A stretch of DNA of 54,230 nt from Penium margaritaceum. Its lineage: Eukaryota > Streptophyta > Zygnematophyceae > Desmidiales > Peniaceae. Each line of letters opens with the position of its first letter. Within the stretch, counting starts at the first letter, position 1. The DNA is taken from assembly GCA_023375785.1 (NCBI GenBank), contig SZWC01000083.1, forward strand, positions 250,312 to 304,541. Direction: 5' to 3'. The position numbers and the translations under genes were made by a program. Under the pieces are notes generated by a model, which was not told where the DNA came from, searched no databases, and saw nothing but the letters and a program-made list of their open reading frames with translations. Shown piece by piece: positions 37,359 to 47,367 of this stretch.

Positions 37359-38400
37359 AGTTTTTGTATCTGGGCACAAGGTGAGGGCTTGTGGACGTAC
37401 TAAACCCTTCCGTACGACTCCACCTAGGCTGACCAGCTGTATGACGCTGGTCGCGCCGTTCGTGCCCTCGTTCCAGTTGCTCCTCCGGCTTCACGCCTGG
37501 CCCTAGAGCCCTTCCTTGGCAACTCCACCTCCGGCGGGACTCCAGACCTACGGCTACATGGTTATCCTCACCTTTCCCCATCACCTATCCAGTGAGGCTG
37601 AGACCAGCCGCCTGCTGCGGGGGTTCAATTCCCTGCACATAGGGGAGACCGAGACAGTCACCTCCTACTGGCAACGGGCTGATGACATCCTCCGTCGCAT
37701 GGGCACCTGTGCTCCACCCCCTCTAGCAGCGCTTCTTACCATCAAGCGTAGTGCCACCTTTGTTCACTACTCCCAGGATGTCCTTTCCACCATGATGGCC
37801 CAGGGCACCCTCATGCCCTGGGCATACGAGCTCTTCCTCAGGATTGAGCAAACTCGTATGGAGTCTCGCATCCAGTGCCCAGAGGCCCTCGTCTCTCCTG
37901 GAGTTGCCTCCGTGGCGTTAGCTTCCCCCATAGTAGCTGCATCCACCAGCTCCTCGTCGTCCGCAAAGAAGAAGCGCAAGGGCAAGAAGGGAAAGAGCCC
38001 TCAGCAACAACAGCAGCAGAAGCCAACTGGGTCTAGTGGTGGTGGCTCCGACTGCCACAAATGTTGCCAGCTAGGGCACGGGTGGTACACTTGTCCGTTA
38101 CTGACGGATGAGACGCGCGTCATCGCCACCATGTGTCGCTTGCGTGAGCACCGTCTCGTCTCTGCGGCCGTAGTGGTCGTCGTGCCGACGACCCTTACGG
38201 CTGCCGACACCAGCTCTGCAACAGCAGCATCCGCAGCCATTGGCTCCTCTGTTCCCATCACCGGTGCAGTCTTTTCCCTATCCGGGCTCCGGCGCTGTCA
38301 CTCCACACTCCATCTACACTTCCGGACCGTCCACCCGTGAGCGTCAACTGGAGCAATTCATCGCGCTCTAGCTCGGCCTGCCTTGCCCTCCCCCCAGGGA
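37359..38400 (+). pseudogene. gag: E2 gag, broken
   Basis: The region corresponds to E1 gag. Its largest open part (37516-38340) contains TVTSYWQRADDILR, a Lys-rich patch with a Q7 tract (SPQQQQQQQKPTG), and the CCHC knuckle CHKCCQLGHGWYTC. Upstream, in-frame TAA and TAG interrupt, and a small deletion near 37545 shifts frame relative to E1. The knuckle is intact. A TAG near 38371 (ctctag) faces CAG in E1. Confidence 0.85.
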
Positions 38401-38631
38401 AGTGCGAGTTGCGTCATCTCCTCCTTGTCTACTTTCCCGAACATGACTGAGACTAAGTTGCGGTCATGTCCTACCTCCTCGTCTGTCCCATCATCTCCAG
38501 TGCCCCCGTCTACCCCCTCCCATGACGACGTCGCATGTCTTGATGATTGGCAGTCTCGGTTTGCGCCGCCCTCCACTGCGTCCGCATCTCTTGCTTGCTA
38601 CCATGTGACTGTTAGCGATCTGGGGACTCCG

Positions 38632-40043
38632 GTCCAGGACCCTGCCGAGACCTGGATCATCAACTTAGGGGCCACGCATTACATGACGGCCTCTCGAAAG
38701 GCGTTCAGTATGCTTGGTCGTGTTGGCGATGTGTTCGGCGTTCGGATGGGCTCTGGATAGGTGTTACCCGTCTGCGGCGTCAGCGTCGTTCGTTTTTGTG
38801 GTTCTGCCGGTGGTCTTCGTGACCGATGTCCTTTTTATCCTTGGCCTTGAGCTCAACCTCCTATCCGCATGAGCATGGACGTTTTGTAATCGAGTGGTAT
38901 TGGCACTGTGTCGTTGCGTCCGTCCGGTCTTGTCGTTCTGCACGCCACCACCAGTGGCAACCTGTGGCACGTGTCTCGTTTGTCCTCCTCTCCTTCCGTC
39001 CCCTCTGTGTCAGCTGCCACAGGCCATGTGTTTGTCACCGGCATGTTCTCTCCATAGCATACACGTCTCTTGCACCGCTGCCTTTGCCACGTCCACTCTC
39101 CTACCGTGGATAGCATGCTCCACACCCTGTCGGCCAAAGGCCTTGACCCGGACACTTTCCCTCTGCCGTGTCCCACGGAGTGCATGGATTGCACTCAGGG
39201 CAAGATGCACCGGTCCACATACCCCAGTCCTTCTCTCGCGCATCCGCCCCTCTAGACCTGGTCCATCATGATGTCATGGATCCTCTTCCTACCGAGTCCG
39301 TCGGCGAGCATAGACGCTATGTCCTCACCCTCACTGACGACTACTCTCGCTACCGCTAGGTCTTCTGCCTTTGGCAAAAGAGGGATGTCGCTCCCGCCAT
39401 TCAGGACTGGCTTGTCCTTGCGGAGCGCGAGTGTGGTCGATCCCTTCACCGCTTTCGCTTTGATTGCGCTGGTGAGTACATGGGCGAGACCACGACTTTT
39501 TTTGCCTCCCGCAGTATCCACATGAGATGTCAGCGCTTAACACACCCGCCTAGAATGACGTCTCCGAGCGGTGGAACCGTACCATGGCCGACACTGTTCG
39601 CACCATGCGGGTTGAGTCTGGCCTCTCCGATGGCTTCTATTTTGAAGCCATGGCCTACATGACGTGGGTCTGGAATCAGATTCCCCACGGACCCCTTCCC
39701 TGCCAGTCCACGCCGTACCAGCACTGGCGTGGTCAACGAGATGACCTCCGCCCCACTCGCGTCTCGGGTTGTGTGGCCATTGTGTGGCTGTCCGTCCCGC
39801 AGCAAGGTGGCAAGCTCAGCCCCCGTGGACGTCCTTGCACCTTTCTTGGCATCTCTCGTCAGGACAAGGCCTGGCGCTTCTGGGATCCCTCACAACAATG
39901 CATCGTTGAGTCACACAATGCCCTCTTCTTCAAGGAGCTATTTTTGCGTGATCTCGTCCGCTCCGGCTCGTCTTTGTCCCTCTCGTCGAGGGGGAGTGGT
40001 GAGCCTGTCCTCTGTACTGCCGCATCCGGAGGCACATCACTTG
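38632..40043 (+). pseudogene. pol: E2 protease and integrase, broken
   Basis: Retropepsin motif reads WIINLGATHYMT: catalytic Asp is Asn (38662-38664), as in E1, and the Ser is Leu. A TAG at 38758-38760 (ggatag) faces CAG in E1. Integrase pieces show HHDVMDP (first Asp kept, the following Gly changed to Asp), a degraded second motif (FDCAGEYMG) and DVSERWNRT (Glu). A TAG at 39357-39359 replaces the conserved Trp as in E1. From 39584 the integrase end is open and well conserved (GFYFEAMAYMTWVWNQIPHG) and runs into the repeat linker. Confidence 0.85.
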
Positions 40044-40640
40044 GTCCCTCCGGGCCGGCAGTCCCAGTCGCGTCCGCTGGCCCCTCCGAGCCGGTAGCCC
40101 CAATCGCGTCTGCTTGCCCTTCTGGGTCGGTAGCCCCAGTCGTGTCCGCTGGCCCCTCCGGGTCGTCAGCCCCAGTCGTGTCTACTGGCCCCTTTGGGCC
40201 GGCAGCCCTAGTCGCGTCCGCTGGCCCCTCCAGGCCGGCAACCTAAGTCGCGCCCGCCGGCCCCTCCGGACTGGCAGCCCCTGTCGTGCCTGCTGGCCCT
40301 CTGGACTGGCAGCCCCAGTCGTGCCAGCTCGTCCCTCCGGGCCGGCATCCTCAGTTGCACCCGCAGGCCCCTCCGGGCTGGTAGCCCCAGTTGCGTCCGT
40401 TGGACCCTCCGGGCTGGTAGCCCCAGTCGCGTCCGCTGGCCCCTCCGGGCCGGCAGTCCCAATCGTGCCCGCCGGCCCCTCGGGATCGGCAGCTCCAGTC
40501 GCGTCTACTGTCCCCTCCAGACTGGCATCCCCAGTTGCGCCCGCTCGCCCCTCCAGGCTGGTAGTCCCAGTCGCGCCCGCTCGCCCCTTTGGGCCGGCAG
40601 CCCCAGTCACATCTGCTGGTCCCTTTGCGCTAGCAGCCCC
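40044..40640 (+). repeat. E2 36-bp tandem repeat coding a 12-residue unit
   Basis: About 16 units homologous to the E1 array (consensus PVASAGPSGPAA), at the same place between integrase and reverse transcriptase. Its unit number and unit order differ from E1, as expected of a minisatellite. A TAA interrupts at 40244-40246. Confidence 0.85.
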
Positions 40641-41049
40641 GTCGGACTCATTCCATCTCCTGCTCCACTGTGCTACACACGTGGCCCACGCGGTAGCCTT
40701 CCACCCGGGTCGTCAGTGAGCGCCCAGACCGTCGTGCCGCGCCCTGTGGGTCCTCGGCTCCTTGTCACTCCACGTGTCTCTTCCACTTCTACGATCGTGA
40801 GTGGGGACCTCGGCACCAAGGCCCTCGACCTGACCACTTCAGCAAGTTGTAGACATCCACCAAGGCTCCGCACTGGGCTACGCCATGATCCATCACGAGC
40901 ATCAGCATGCTGTTATGGCTGCACTCGCGCACATCCCACCTGGAGCTTGAGATGCACACGCTCTCGCAGTCCGCTCCACAGCATGCCGAGAAGACCCGGC
41001 CACCCTACGCGAGGCTTGAGCCTCTCCTGAGACAACACACTAGGATGCT

Positions 41050-42540
41050 GCCTGCGCCGACGAGCTCGCTGCTATCCGGTATCACCACATGTATGACCTC
41101 GTCGATCTCCCTCCAAGTCGGAAGGCCATTGGTGCCAACTGGGGTCTTCCGGTGCAAATCGAAGCCGGACAAGTCCTTGGACAAGTACAAGGCCTGCCTC
41201 ACAGCCAAGGGGTTTGCTCAGGTCCTTAGGGTTGATTACGACCAGATCTTTGCCCTCGTTGGTCAATTCTCCACCAGCCGGGCGCTCTTTAGCCTGGTTT
41301 TCCAGCACGGGTAGGAGCTGCATTAGATGGATATGAGCAAAGCGTTTCTCCATGGCTTGCTGGAGGACAAGGAGCTCTACATGGTGCAGTGCCCAGGCCT
41401 CAACGATGGCATTGGGAGAGTCTGTAAACTACGGAAGGCCCTCTATAGTCTGAAGCAGTCGCCTCGGTGCTGGAACTAGGAGATCAACAGCACGTTCCTC
41501 TGCGACGGCCTCCTACGCAACACTGCTCACCCTGCACTGTTCGTCAGCCCATGAGACCAGACCTTCGCCGCCGTACTTGTGTACGTCAACGACCTCCTCA
41601 TTGCATCGCCAGACATGACTGCCATCCAGCGTGTCAAGGACCTACTGCACACCGCCTACCAGATGAAGGATCTGAGGTCTGTCCGAGTCTTCCTGAGAAT
41701 GGAGCTCGAACATGATCGCTCCAAGGGCATCTTGCACGTCCATCAGGCCGCCTATGTATAGACTCTTTCCACTCGCTTCGCCGAGGACCCGTCCCTCGTG
41801 TCTTCACCCATGTAACTTGATGGCCAGGTGAAGCTGAAGAGTCATGATCCAACCATTGTGGGGGAGCCAGTTGACGTGACCACATATCTGCGAGTCATCG
41901 GGTCACTGATGTTTCTGGCGATGGTGACGCGTCCAGACATCGCGTTTGGCATCAACCTCCTGGCTCAGTTCTTTCATGAGCCGTCTCACTCCACTTCGAG
42001 GCCTCGATCCGAGTACTGCGCTATTTCATCTCGACTCCTCGGCAAGGTTTCATGTTCCGCCGCCAACCGTTTGTTGTCGCGGTGGGTTACACCAACAGTG
42101 ACTGGGCTCGTAGTCTGGACCTTCAGAGGCGCAAAGGCTGGATCTTCCTGATTGGCGGCACGGCTGTTTCCTGGCGTAGTGGTAAGAAGGGATGCATTGC
42201 ACGCACCACAACTCAGGCTGAGTACGTAGCCCTTGGTTCAGGTGATTATGAGAGCGTGTGGCTGCATCATCTGTTGTCCGAGATACGTCAGTTTGTCGCA
42301 TCCATCACGTTGTATTGTGACAATGAGAGTGACATGGCCATCGCTGACAATGATGGCGTGCATTATACACGCACAAAGTACATCAATGTTGAGTATCACT
42401 ATGTGCGTTCGTTGTTGCGTGACGACAGCTTCAACATTGTGTGGGTTGAGACAGCACGGAAACTGGTTGAATTCTTCACCAAAGCGCTGAAGCGTGACTC
42501 ATTCAAGAAGGCTGTGAGTTCAGTCAGCATGCGTCCGTGA
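41050..42540 (+). pseudogene. pol: E2 reverse transcriptase and RNase H, broken
   Basis: RT landmarks: [32 protein letters not shown], and YVND at 41582-41593 where the first catalytic Asp of YVDD is Asn (AAC). Stops occur near 41312, 41324, 41477, 41552 and 41759. A 1-base deletion near 41988, visible against E1, shifts the frame. RNase H is open from 42052 to the TGA at 42538-42540 (TNSDWAR, AEYVALGSGDYES, YCDNESDM, EFFTKALKRDS). Confidence 0.88.
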
Positions 42541-42640
42541 ATTGTACTCTTTGTTTTGGCCTGCATCTCTGTGTGCCCTAGGGGAGTCTCTCTGTCGAAT
42601 GTGGTGCTGTCCGTCCATGTGCACTACGCCTGGGAGTCAT

Positions 42641-42647
42641 GGGGGAG
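42641..42647 (+). other. E2 polypurine tract
   Basis: gggggag directly before the right LTR. Confidence 0.7.
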
Positions 42648-43481
42648 TGTTGGTTTTTTTTGCATCTCTCATTGTGCTCTATTGTGTCCTCCTGGCTTGT
42701 GTACATCGGCGTGCAGATGACTGACAGCGAGACTCGACGCTGCTGGAGTGTCGTCCGGTGGAGCCGACACATGCTAAGGCCTACACGCAGTTCGCTGGAG
42801 CCTCCTCCCTATGGCAACCTGCTCAGCTCCATTGGCAGGGCTCCTCGGCGGTCGGGCCGCCAGCGGTTACTACCACTGCAGATGCTGTCTGCATGCGTGA
42901 GGTGCTGGATCTAACTGTACCATTGCGTCTGCAGCGTCATGCTCTGCCTAGGGTCCATGTCGCATGCTGCGTGGCACTGTTTGGCATCATGGACCATCGT
43001 AGGCACTGCCTTGGTTCGGGCAGCCATAACTCTTTGCTGCTATTTTTCTAGCTGTTTCTGACCACATGACTGCGTTTGCAACGTCGGTATTATGGTATGG
43101 TCCAATTTTCAGGCAAAACGGAAGACGCCCGGGTTTTGGGCTGTCGGCCGTCTGGCAGGGCTCACCGAGAAAACCATGCCTGCCAGAAAATAGGTCAAGG
43201 TCGATTTTCTGATTGTCTGGTTAGCTGAGTAACAAGCTCTACAGATTTGGGGGGGAGCTAGAACTCGGAGGTGTCTCCCATTGTTGCTCATTCTTCATTC
43301 CTAATCAGTCACTTTCAGTTTTCAGCTGCTTTCTGGTACTTTCACTGGCGTGCGCATTTCTTAGTAACAAATCCAGAGCATCCAGACTCTAGAGCGGTAG
43401 ACTGAGGGGGCAACATACTTGAGCAACGAGCGTGGAAGCCCACACGCTGCATCAACAACGTTGCTGCCCCAACCTACTGCC
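42648..43481 (+). repeat. E2 right LTR, 3' truncated
   Basis: Begins tgttggtttt. It is collinear with the left LTR up to ccccaacctactgc, then passes into unrelated sequence. Confidence 0.85.
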
Positions 43482-43707
43482 TCAACCTGCTACCCCTGCC
43501 CCAACCCGCACGTGCAAAGCATGCGTCGTCCATTACTTCCTCAATTGCATCATAGAATATATCACTGATGGGATCAATGACCTCACCCGCTGAGTGTACA
43601 TCTTCTTCAGCTGTGTCTCCCATCACCTGGCTTCTGTGGCACGGGCACATGTACATCTCAATGATGTGTGTTGGCTTTTTGTCAGCCCATATCCTTGAAA
43701 TCAAGTA

Positions 43708-43728
43708 CCCTAGTGTTCTTGAATTTTT
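43708..43728 (+). repeat. Left terminal inverted repeat of the DNA transposon
   Basis: Reads ccctagtgttcttgaatttt plus t. Its partner is at 46621-46641; mismatches only at positions 6 and 21. Confidence 0.88.
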
Positions 43729-44033
43729 ATTCTAAATATTTTTTTGGGTCGGATCTTCAACGAAAATGATCATTTTTCGAATTGATTAGGTGCTACCTAA
43801 TTCATTTGAAAAGGGACACATTATGCTGATAAATTTATTATCAGGGTTTTTCTGTCCATGCTGTCAAATATTCCAAAATATTGCATAGCACGCTGACACA
43901 TTTCGTCGAATTCATGGTTCTAATCCTCGCAACACAACAATCGAGCATGTGCACGTAAGGACTTCATTAATGAAAAAAAAAGTGATAAAGCGCACGTGTG
44001 ATTCATGGAAAAGTACATCACAAAGGACAAACT

Positions 44034-46193
44034 TTAAGCGACCTCATCCTCCTCCTCCACGTCATCGCTGGCAAACAACAGCTCCCCCGCATACGGTGCG
44101 ATCTCACGCTGGAACACGGGGGTGCACACACGCGTGAAGTTAGCCTTGGCCCATGCTGCCTTCACTAGTTCCTCGCTAGCCACATGCATCCATGCCTCGT
44201 AAAACCAGCCACAAGCCTCGTCCTTCAGTTGTGCCATGCCTACATTGAGGGGCAGACCATTTGATGTGCGTTCTGAACCCCATGCTGCATACAATTCTTC
44301 GATTTTATTCTTTAAAGGACGCATGAGTCCCACATCACGGGGCTGTGCCTTGGAGGTGCATTGGGCTGGTATGTAGCATGTGCGCATGTACGGGTAGGTC
44401 TCACGCAGCCAGTCCTGGAAGCTTGCGCATGCATGCGGCCGCCAGGCATCAAGGATGAGGAGCATGTCCACTCCACCAACCTCGATCCCTAGCTGCACAC
44501 ACATGCGCTTGTAGTATGACACGACGATGGTGCTCACCCAATCGCGTGTCGTCTTGTCGTTAGCCCAATGGTTGGGAGTGTACGTCAGGTTGGCACCTGC
44601 GGCAGTCATGCGTGCTGCATGCGGGCCGCGTGGGAGGGACCGCTTGCTTTTCCCCCCAAAGATGAGCTGCAACGGTACCAACTCTCTCGTCATGGTGCAT
44701 GTCACCAGCGCGGTGATCTGCCGCTTGTCTTCGAGGCCGATGATGCCGATGTCCATGCTGCCCTTAGGTGCGTAGGTGTGGTCGGCGGATGGCATGAGTT
44801 GCACCCCTGTATGGTCTGCGTTCAGGATGAGGAATGGGTTGATGCGGTAGAGGGTCATCATGATGGATGCCCGGCGATGGAAGATGAGGACCCGTTGCTC
44901 CTAATCTGGCGGGAGCTTCTGTGCAGCTTTCGTCCCACACCGCCAGGACCACCCAAGTTCACGCTTGATGAGCTTGCGGACCCATGGCCGTCCGAACGCA
45001 CTGGACCCAGCTTTTCAAGGACATCCGGGGCGTAGCCGGCGATGACGTCGCGGACAACCTTGCGAATAGTCTTTGAGTTGAGGGCGTTGCCTGCGTCGTG
45101 TGCGTCGGACACCTTCTTTTTTATCTCCTCCACAATGTCCGGGCGAGTTGCGAACCACGCCTTTTTTCCCACGTTCCCGTGCTTACACTTGCGATTGCTT
45201 GCAATCGGTGGAGATGTAGGCTTGTTGACAGCAACGATTACTGCGTCGCGGTACTGCGGCTTCAAAATCAGCGTCCCCGATTCAAACCACCCGTGGACCG
45301 TCGATGGCGCCAATCGGTTGTACACGAAGTGCCCATCGGGTGTTCGGAAAGTCTTCTGGAGGTACTACACTGCTGTGTAGGCAGTTTCTTTTTCTTTCAT
45401 GGCTTTGTAAATCGTCTGGAAATGTCCGGATCCGAACCAGTCACAGTATGGACCCCTTCTACTGCCACTGGATGCGCCGCTGCACGAATCTGTCGACGTC
45501 ATCACGTAGGATACCTGCAGCGCAATGCACTCCATGTTGGTGCTGTCGTTGGCGTCCTGCTCGCTGTCACTGCTCCTGCTGTCGTCTTCGTTGCCGATGC
45601 TGCTGTCACTACTGCTGGACACGAGGACGACGTCACTGTCACTGTCGCTGTCGGAGGGGGGGGTGATGTGGCGCATGACTGCCAGCATCAGCAAGTTTCT
45701 CCTGGATGCGGAGAGCACCTGTGCGGAGTCGAGTGACTGGGGCGTGTCGCTTCGGAGGGACAACATCGTCCACCTTGGCCTTGCCTTTCTCGGCATAGGT
45801 CGGCGGACGGCGGACAGGGGGGTCCACCGGAGAGGGTTGGGTCGGCTCCTTCTGCATGCGGCCGGCAGCTTCATGGTCCCGGGAACAACTGACGCCGTTG
45901 TCCAACCGGCGTTGACGAGTAACCTCCGTCTTCTTGCAGATGACGGGTGGGACGTTGGTGGGCAGCGTCAACGGCGACACGATGGAGTTGGGCTCCTTAC
46001 CGTACGTTGACATGAAAGCGCATGCAGGCTGGGATGCCTCGGTTGCGTCGGAGGACGCAAGCACTTGCACCTTGCGCGGATGGCTGACGGGCCTCTTTGG
46101 CAGTGGTGGACGTGGAGGGGGGCATTGGCGGACGGCTTGCGCAAGGCGGCGTGCGCGTTCCTTGGGTGTCACTTTCTGGAGGAAATGATCCAT
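44034..46193 (-). pseudogene. pogo/Tigger-like DDD transposase, broken
   Basis: About 720 residues from an ATG at 46193 (MDHFLQKVTPKERARR..) to a TAA at 44036-44034. After a Pro-rich basic and Ser/Asp-rich N-terminus comes a DNA-binding part (VYNRLAPSTVHGWFESG). The catalytic domain (DDE_1 type) follows: NADHTGV (first Asp), LLILDAW (second), AQPRDVGLM (third), with 37 residues between the second and third. Breaks: a frame change at a run of eight G (45656-45663), TAG at 45367-45365, a frame change near 45000, and TAG at 44913-44911 where relatives have Trp (LPPDW). The homopolymer break could be a sequencing error; the two TAGs are not. The catalytic domain itself is intact in one frame. Confidence 0.85.
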
Positions 46194-46620
46194 GATGGAG
46201 ACGAAAAGACGTGGAGGTGACAGATGGCAGTTACATTGGCTGTTGCTTGATTCGGGTCTGCACTTTAGCTTGACAGGACTGCGTGGCGTATCAAGAGGAT
46301 GGTCCACAACGGCTGTTTGGATGTTCAAATCTCTGTCTTTCGTGCCACCAATGGATACACAACCCACTACCACGCAATCGACGTGGAGTGAACGAGCGTT
46401 TGACGTACACTTGCGGTTCCGCGACCCACGGAGAAATCGACGAAGTCGGATCCTGTCAGTCCGTGCGAGAAATCCTGTCGTGAGGGTCGACCGCGATCGA
46501 CGTAAAAATTAAGGAACATACTCTTTCGTTGAACGAATGTAAAAGAACCACCTAAATAAATTTTACATTTAAAACCAGCAACAAAATTAAGGAACACATA
46601 ATTAGCATTTGCTCAATGAT

Positions 46621-46641
46621 CAAAATTCAAGAACAGTAGGG
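46621..46641 (-). repeat. Right terminal inverted repeat of the DNA transposon
   Basis: Reverse complement of the left end. Two further related words (aaaattaaggaaca) lie inside at 46505-46518 and 46583-46596, spaced 78 and 39 bp from each other and from the terminal copy (46622), possibly extra transposase-binding sites. Confidence 0.85.
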
Positions 46642-46801
46642 TACGTTGAACCAACGCCAAGTACAGAACCAGTCACAAACAAGAGCTCAGAGTCTGATGG
46701 GCATTCCATGGCAGACGTTGAGTTGGATTAATGTTGATGCTGGTAAAAGAGAATGAGCAGAATGTCCACGAAGTGCACTTCATGCTGCGGGATGGATACA
46801 C

Positions 46802-47355
46802 TGTTAATCCTCTCTGTATTTATTCTTCTCTCCGGTGTGGACATGAGTGCGCAGGGCATGCTGACCAAGAGAGCGGAAGCAACACACAGTGAGTCGTTGC
46901 GCCACACTGCACCAACGCAGACCCATCAGGCGTCACTCGTGTGCTTGCCTCCCGCTCACAACACTGCCCCTTCAGTGTTTGGATTGGTTCCTTTCCATGA
47001 AACCTATGGACGTCCTCAGACTTCCATTGTGGTACACTCCCCGATAACCTAGATTAGTCCTAGCATAGTAGATGACTTTGCTTGGGTTTCGGGGAACTCA
47101 TGTGGGTGGGGGGTAGTTTGGTGACACTCGAGGGCTTTGCCCTCGCTTGAGCATGTTGCGCCAGCGAGCCCTGCTCGCTGGCCGACGGATGAGTCTCGCT
47201 CATCGAGGCTCACCCGCTCGAACTCCTAGTTGTTCATGCTTGACACTTAGAGTAGTGGAAGTGAATCCATGGCTGACACAAAACGGACCTAAGCTCCCCC
47301 ACGCTTAACCATTTTCAGTAAAACTGGTTGCATTGGATTCGTAGCGACTTCCTCA
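46802..47355 (+). repeat. E3 left LTR
   Basis: Begins tgttaatcctct and ends gacttcctca. It contains consecutive perfect hairpins at 47129-47145 (7-bp stem), 47161-47181 (8-bp stem) and 47188-47204 (6-bp stem). A TATA-like tgtatttat follows the start; the right LTR has tgtatatat. Confidence 0.93.
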
Positions 47356-47367
47356 TGGTATCAGAGC
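47356..47367 (+). other. E3 primer-binding site
   Basis: tggtatcagagc starts directly after the left LTR, complementary to initiator methionine tRNA. Confidence 0.92.

Larger units (their letters stand above)
34642..43481 (+). mobile_element. Copia retrotransposon E2, defective, 3' end truncated
   Basis: Same family, order and orientation as E1. The left LTR is 34642-35487 and the right LTR starts at 42648. Homology to the left LTR end is lost after about 43481, about 16 bp short of the LTR terminus. No target duplication partner for the left flank tgcgc was found on the right. Coding is broken by numerous TAG stops, small indels and changes at active sites. Confidence 0.88.
43708..46641 (-). 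mobile_element. pogo/Tigger-type DNA transposon with TA target duplication
   Basis: A 2934-bp element. Terminal inverted repeats at 43708-43728 and 46621-46641 match at 19 of 21 positions (CCCTA.TGTTCTTGAATTTT). TA flanks both sides (43706-43707, 46642-46643), the duplication typical of the Tc1/mariner-pogo superfamily. It encodes one long minus-strand transposase with three acidic catalytic residues, now broken. Short repeats related to the inverted repeat lie inside the right end. Confidence 0.9.
43474..46709 (-). pseudogene. Minus-strand reading frame split by the DNA transposon
   Basis: Part one begins at an ATG at 46709 (MECPSDSELLFVTG..) and runs to the TA at 46642. Part two resumes at the TA at 43706-43707 (LISRIWADKKPTHIIEMYMC..) and ends at 43474. 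If the transposon and one TA are removed, the frame is continuous for about 99 codons. A good splice acceptor (ttctcttttaccag) lies just upstream of the ATG on the minus strand. The product has a hydrophobic start and an acidic end (MGDTAEEDVHSAGEVIDP..) and is unrecognised. It runs into the truncated LTR of E2, so its real C-terminus is lost. A transposon-derived N-terminus is as likely as a host gene. Confidence 0.45.

Noticed and set aside
43474..43704. PIF/Harbinger (HARBI1) N-terminus
   Set aside because: Only a vague resemblance of the hydrophobic/acidic layout; no catalytic part is present to support it.
43890..43935. tRNA gene (ggttctaatcctcg resembles a T-arm)
   Set aside because: No matching acceptor, D or anticodon stems could be drawn around it.
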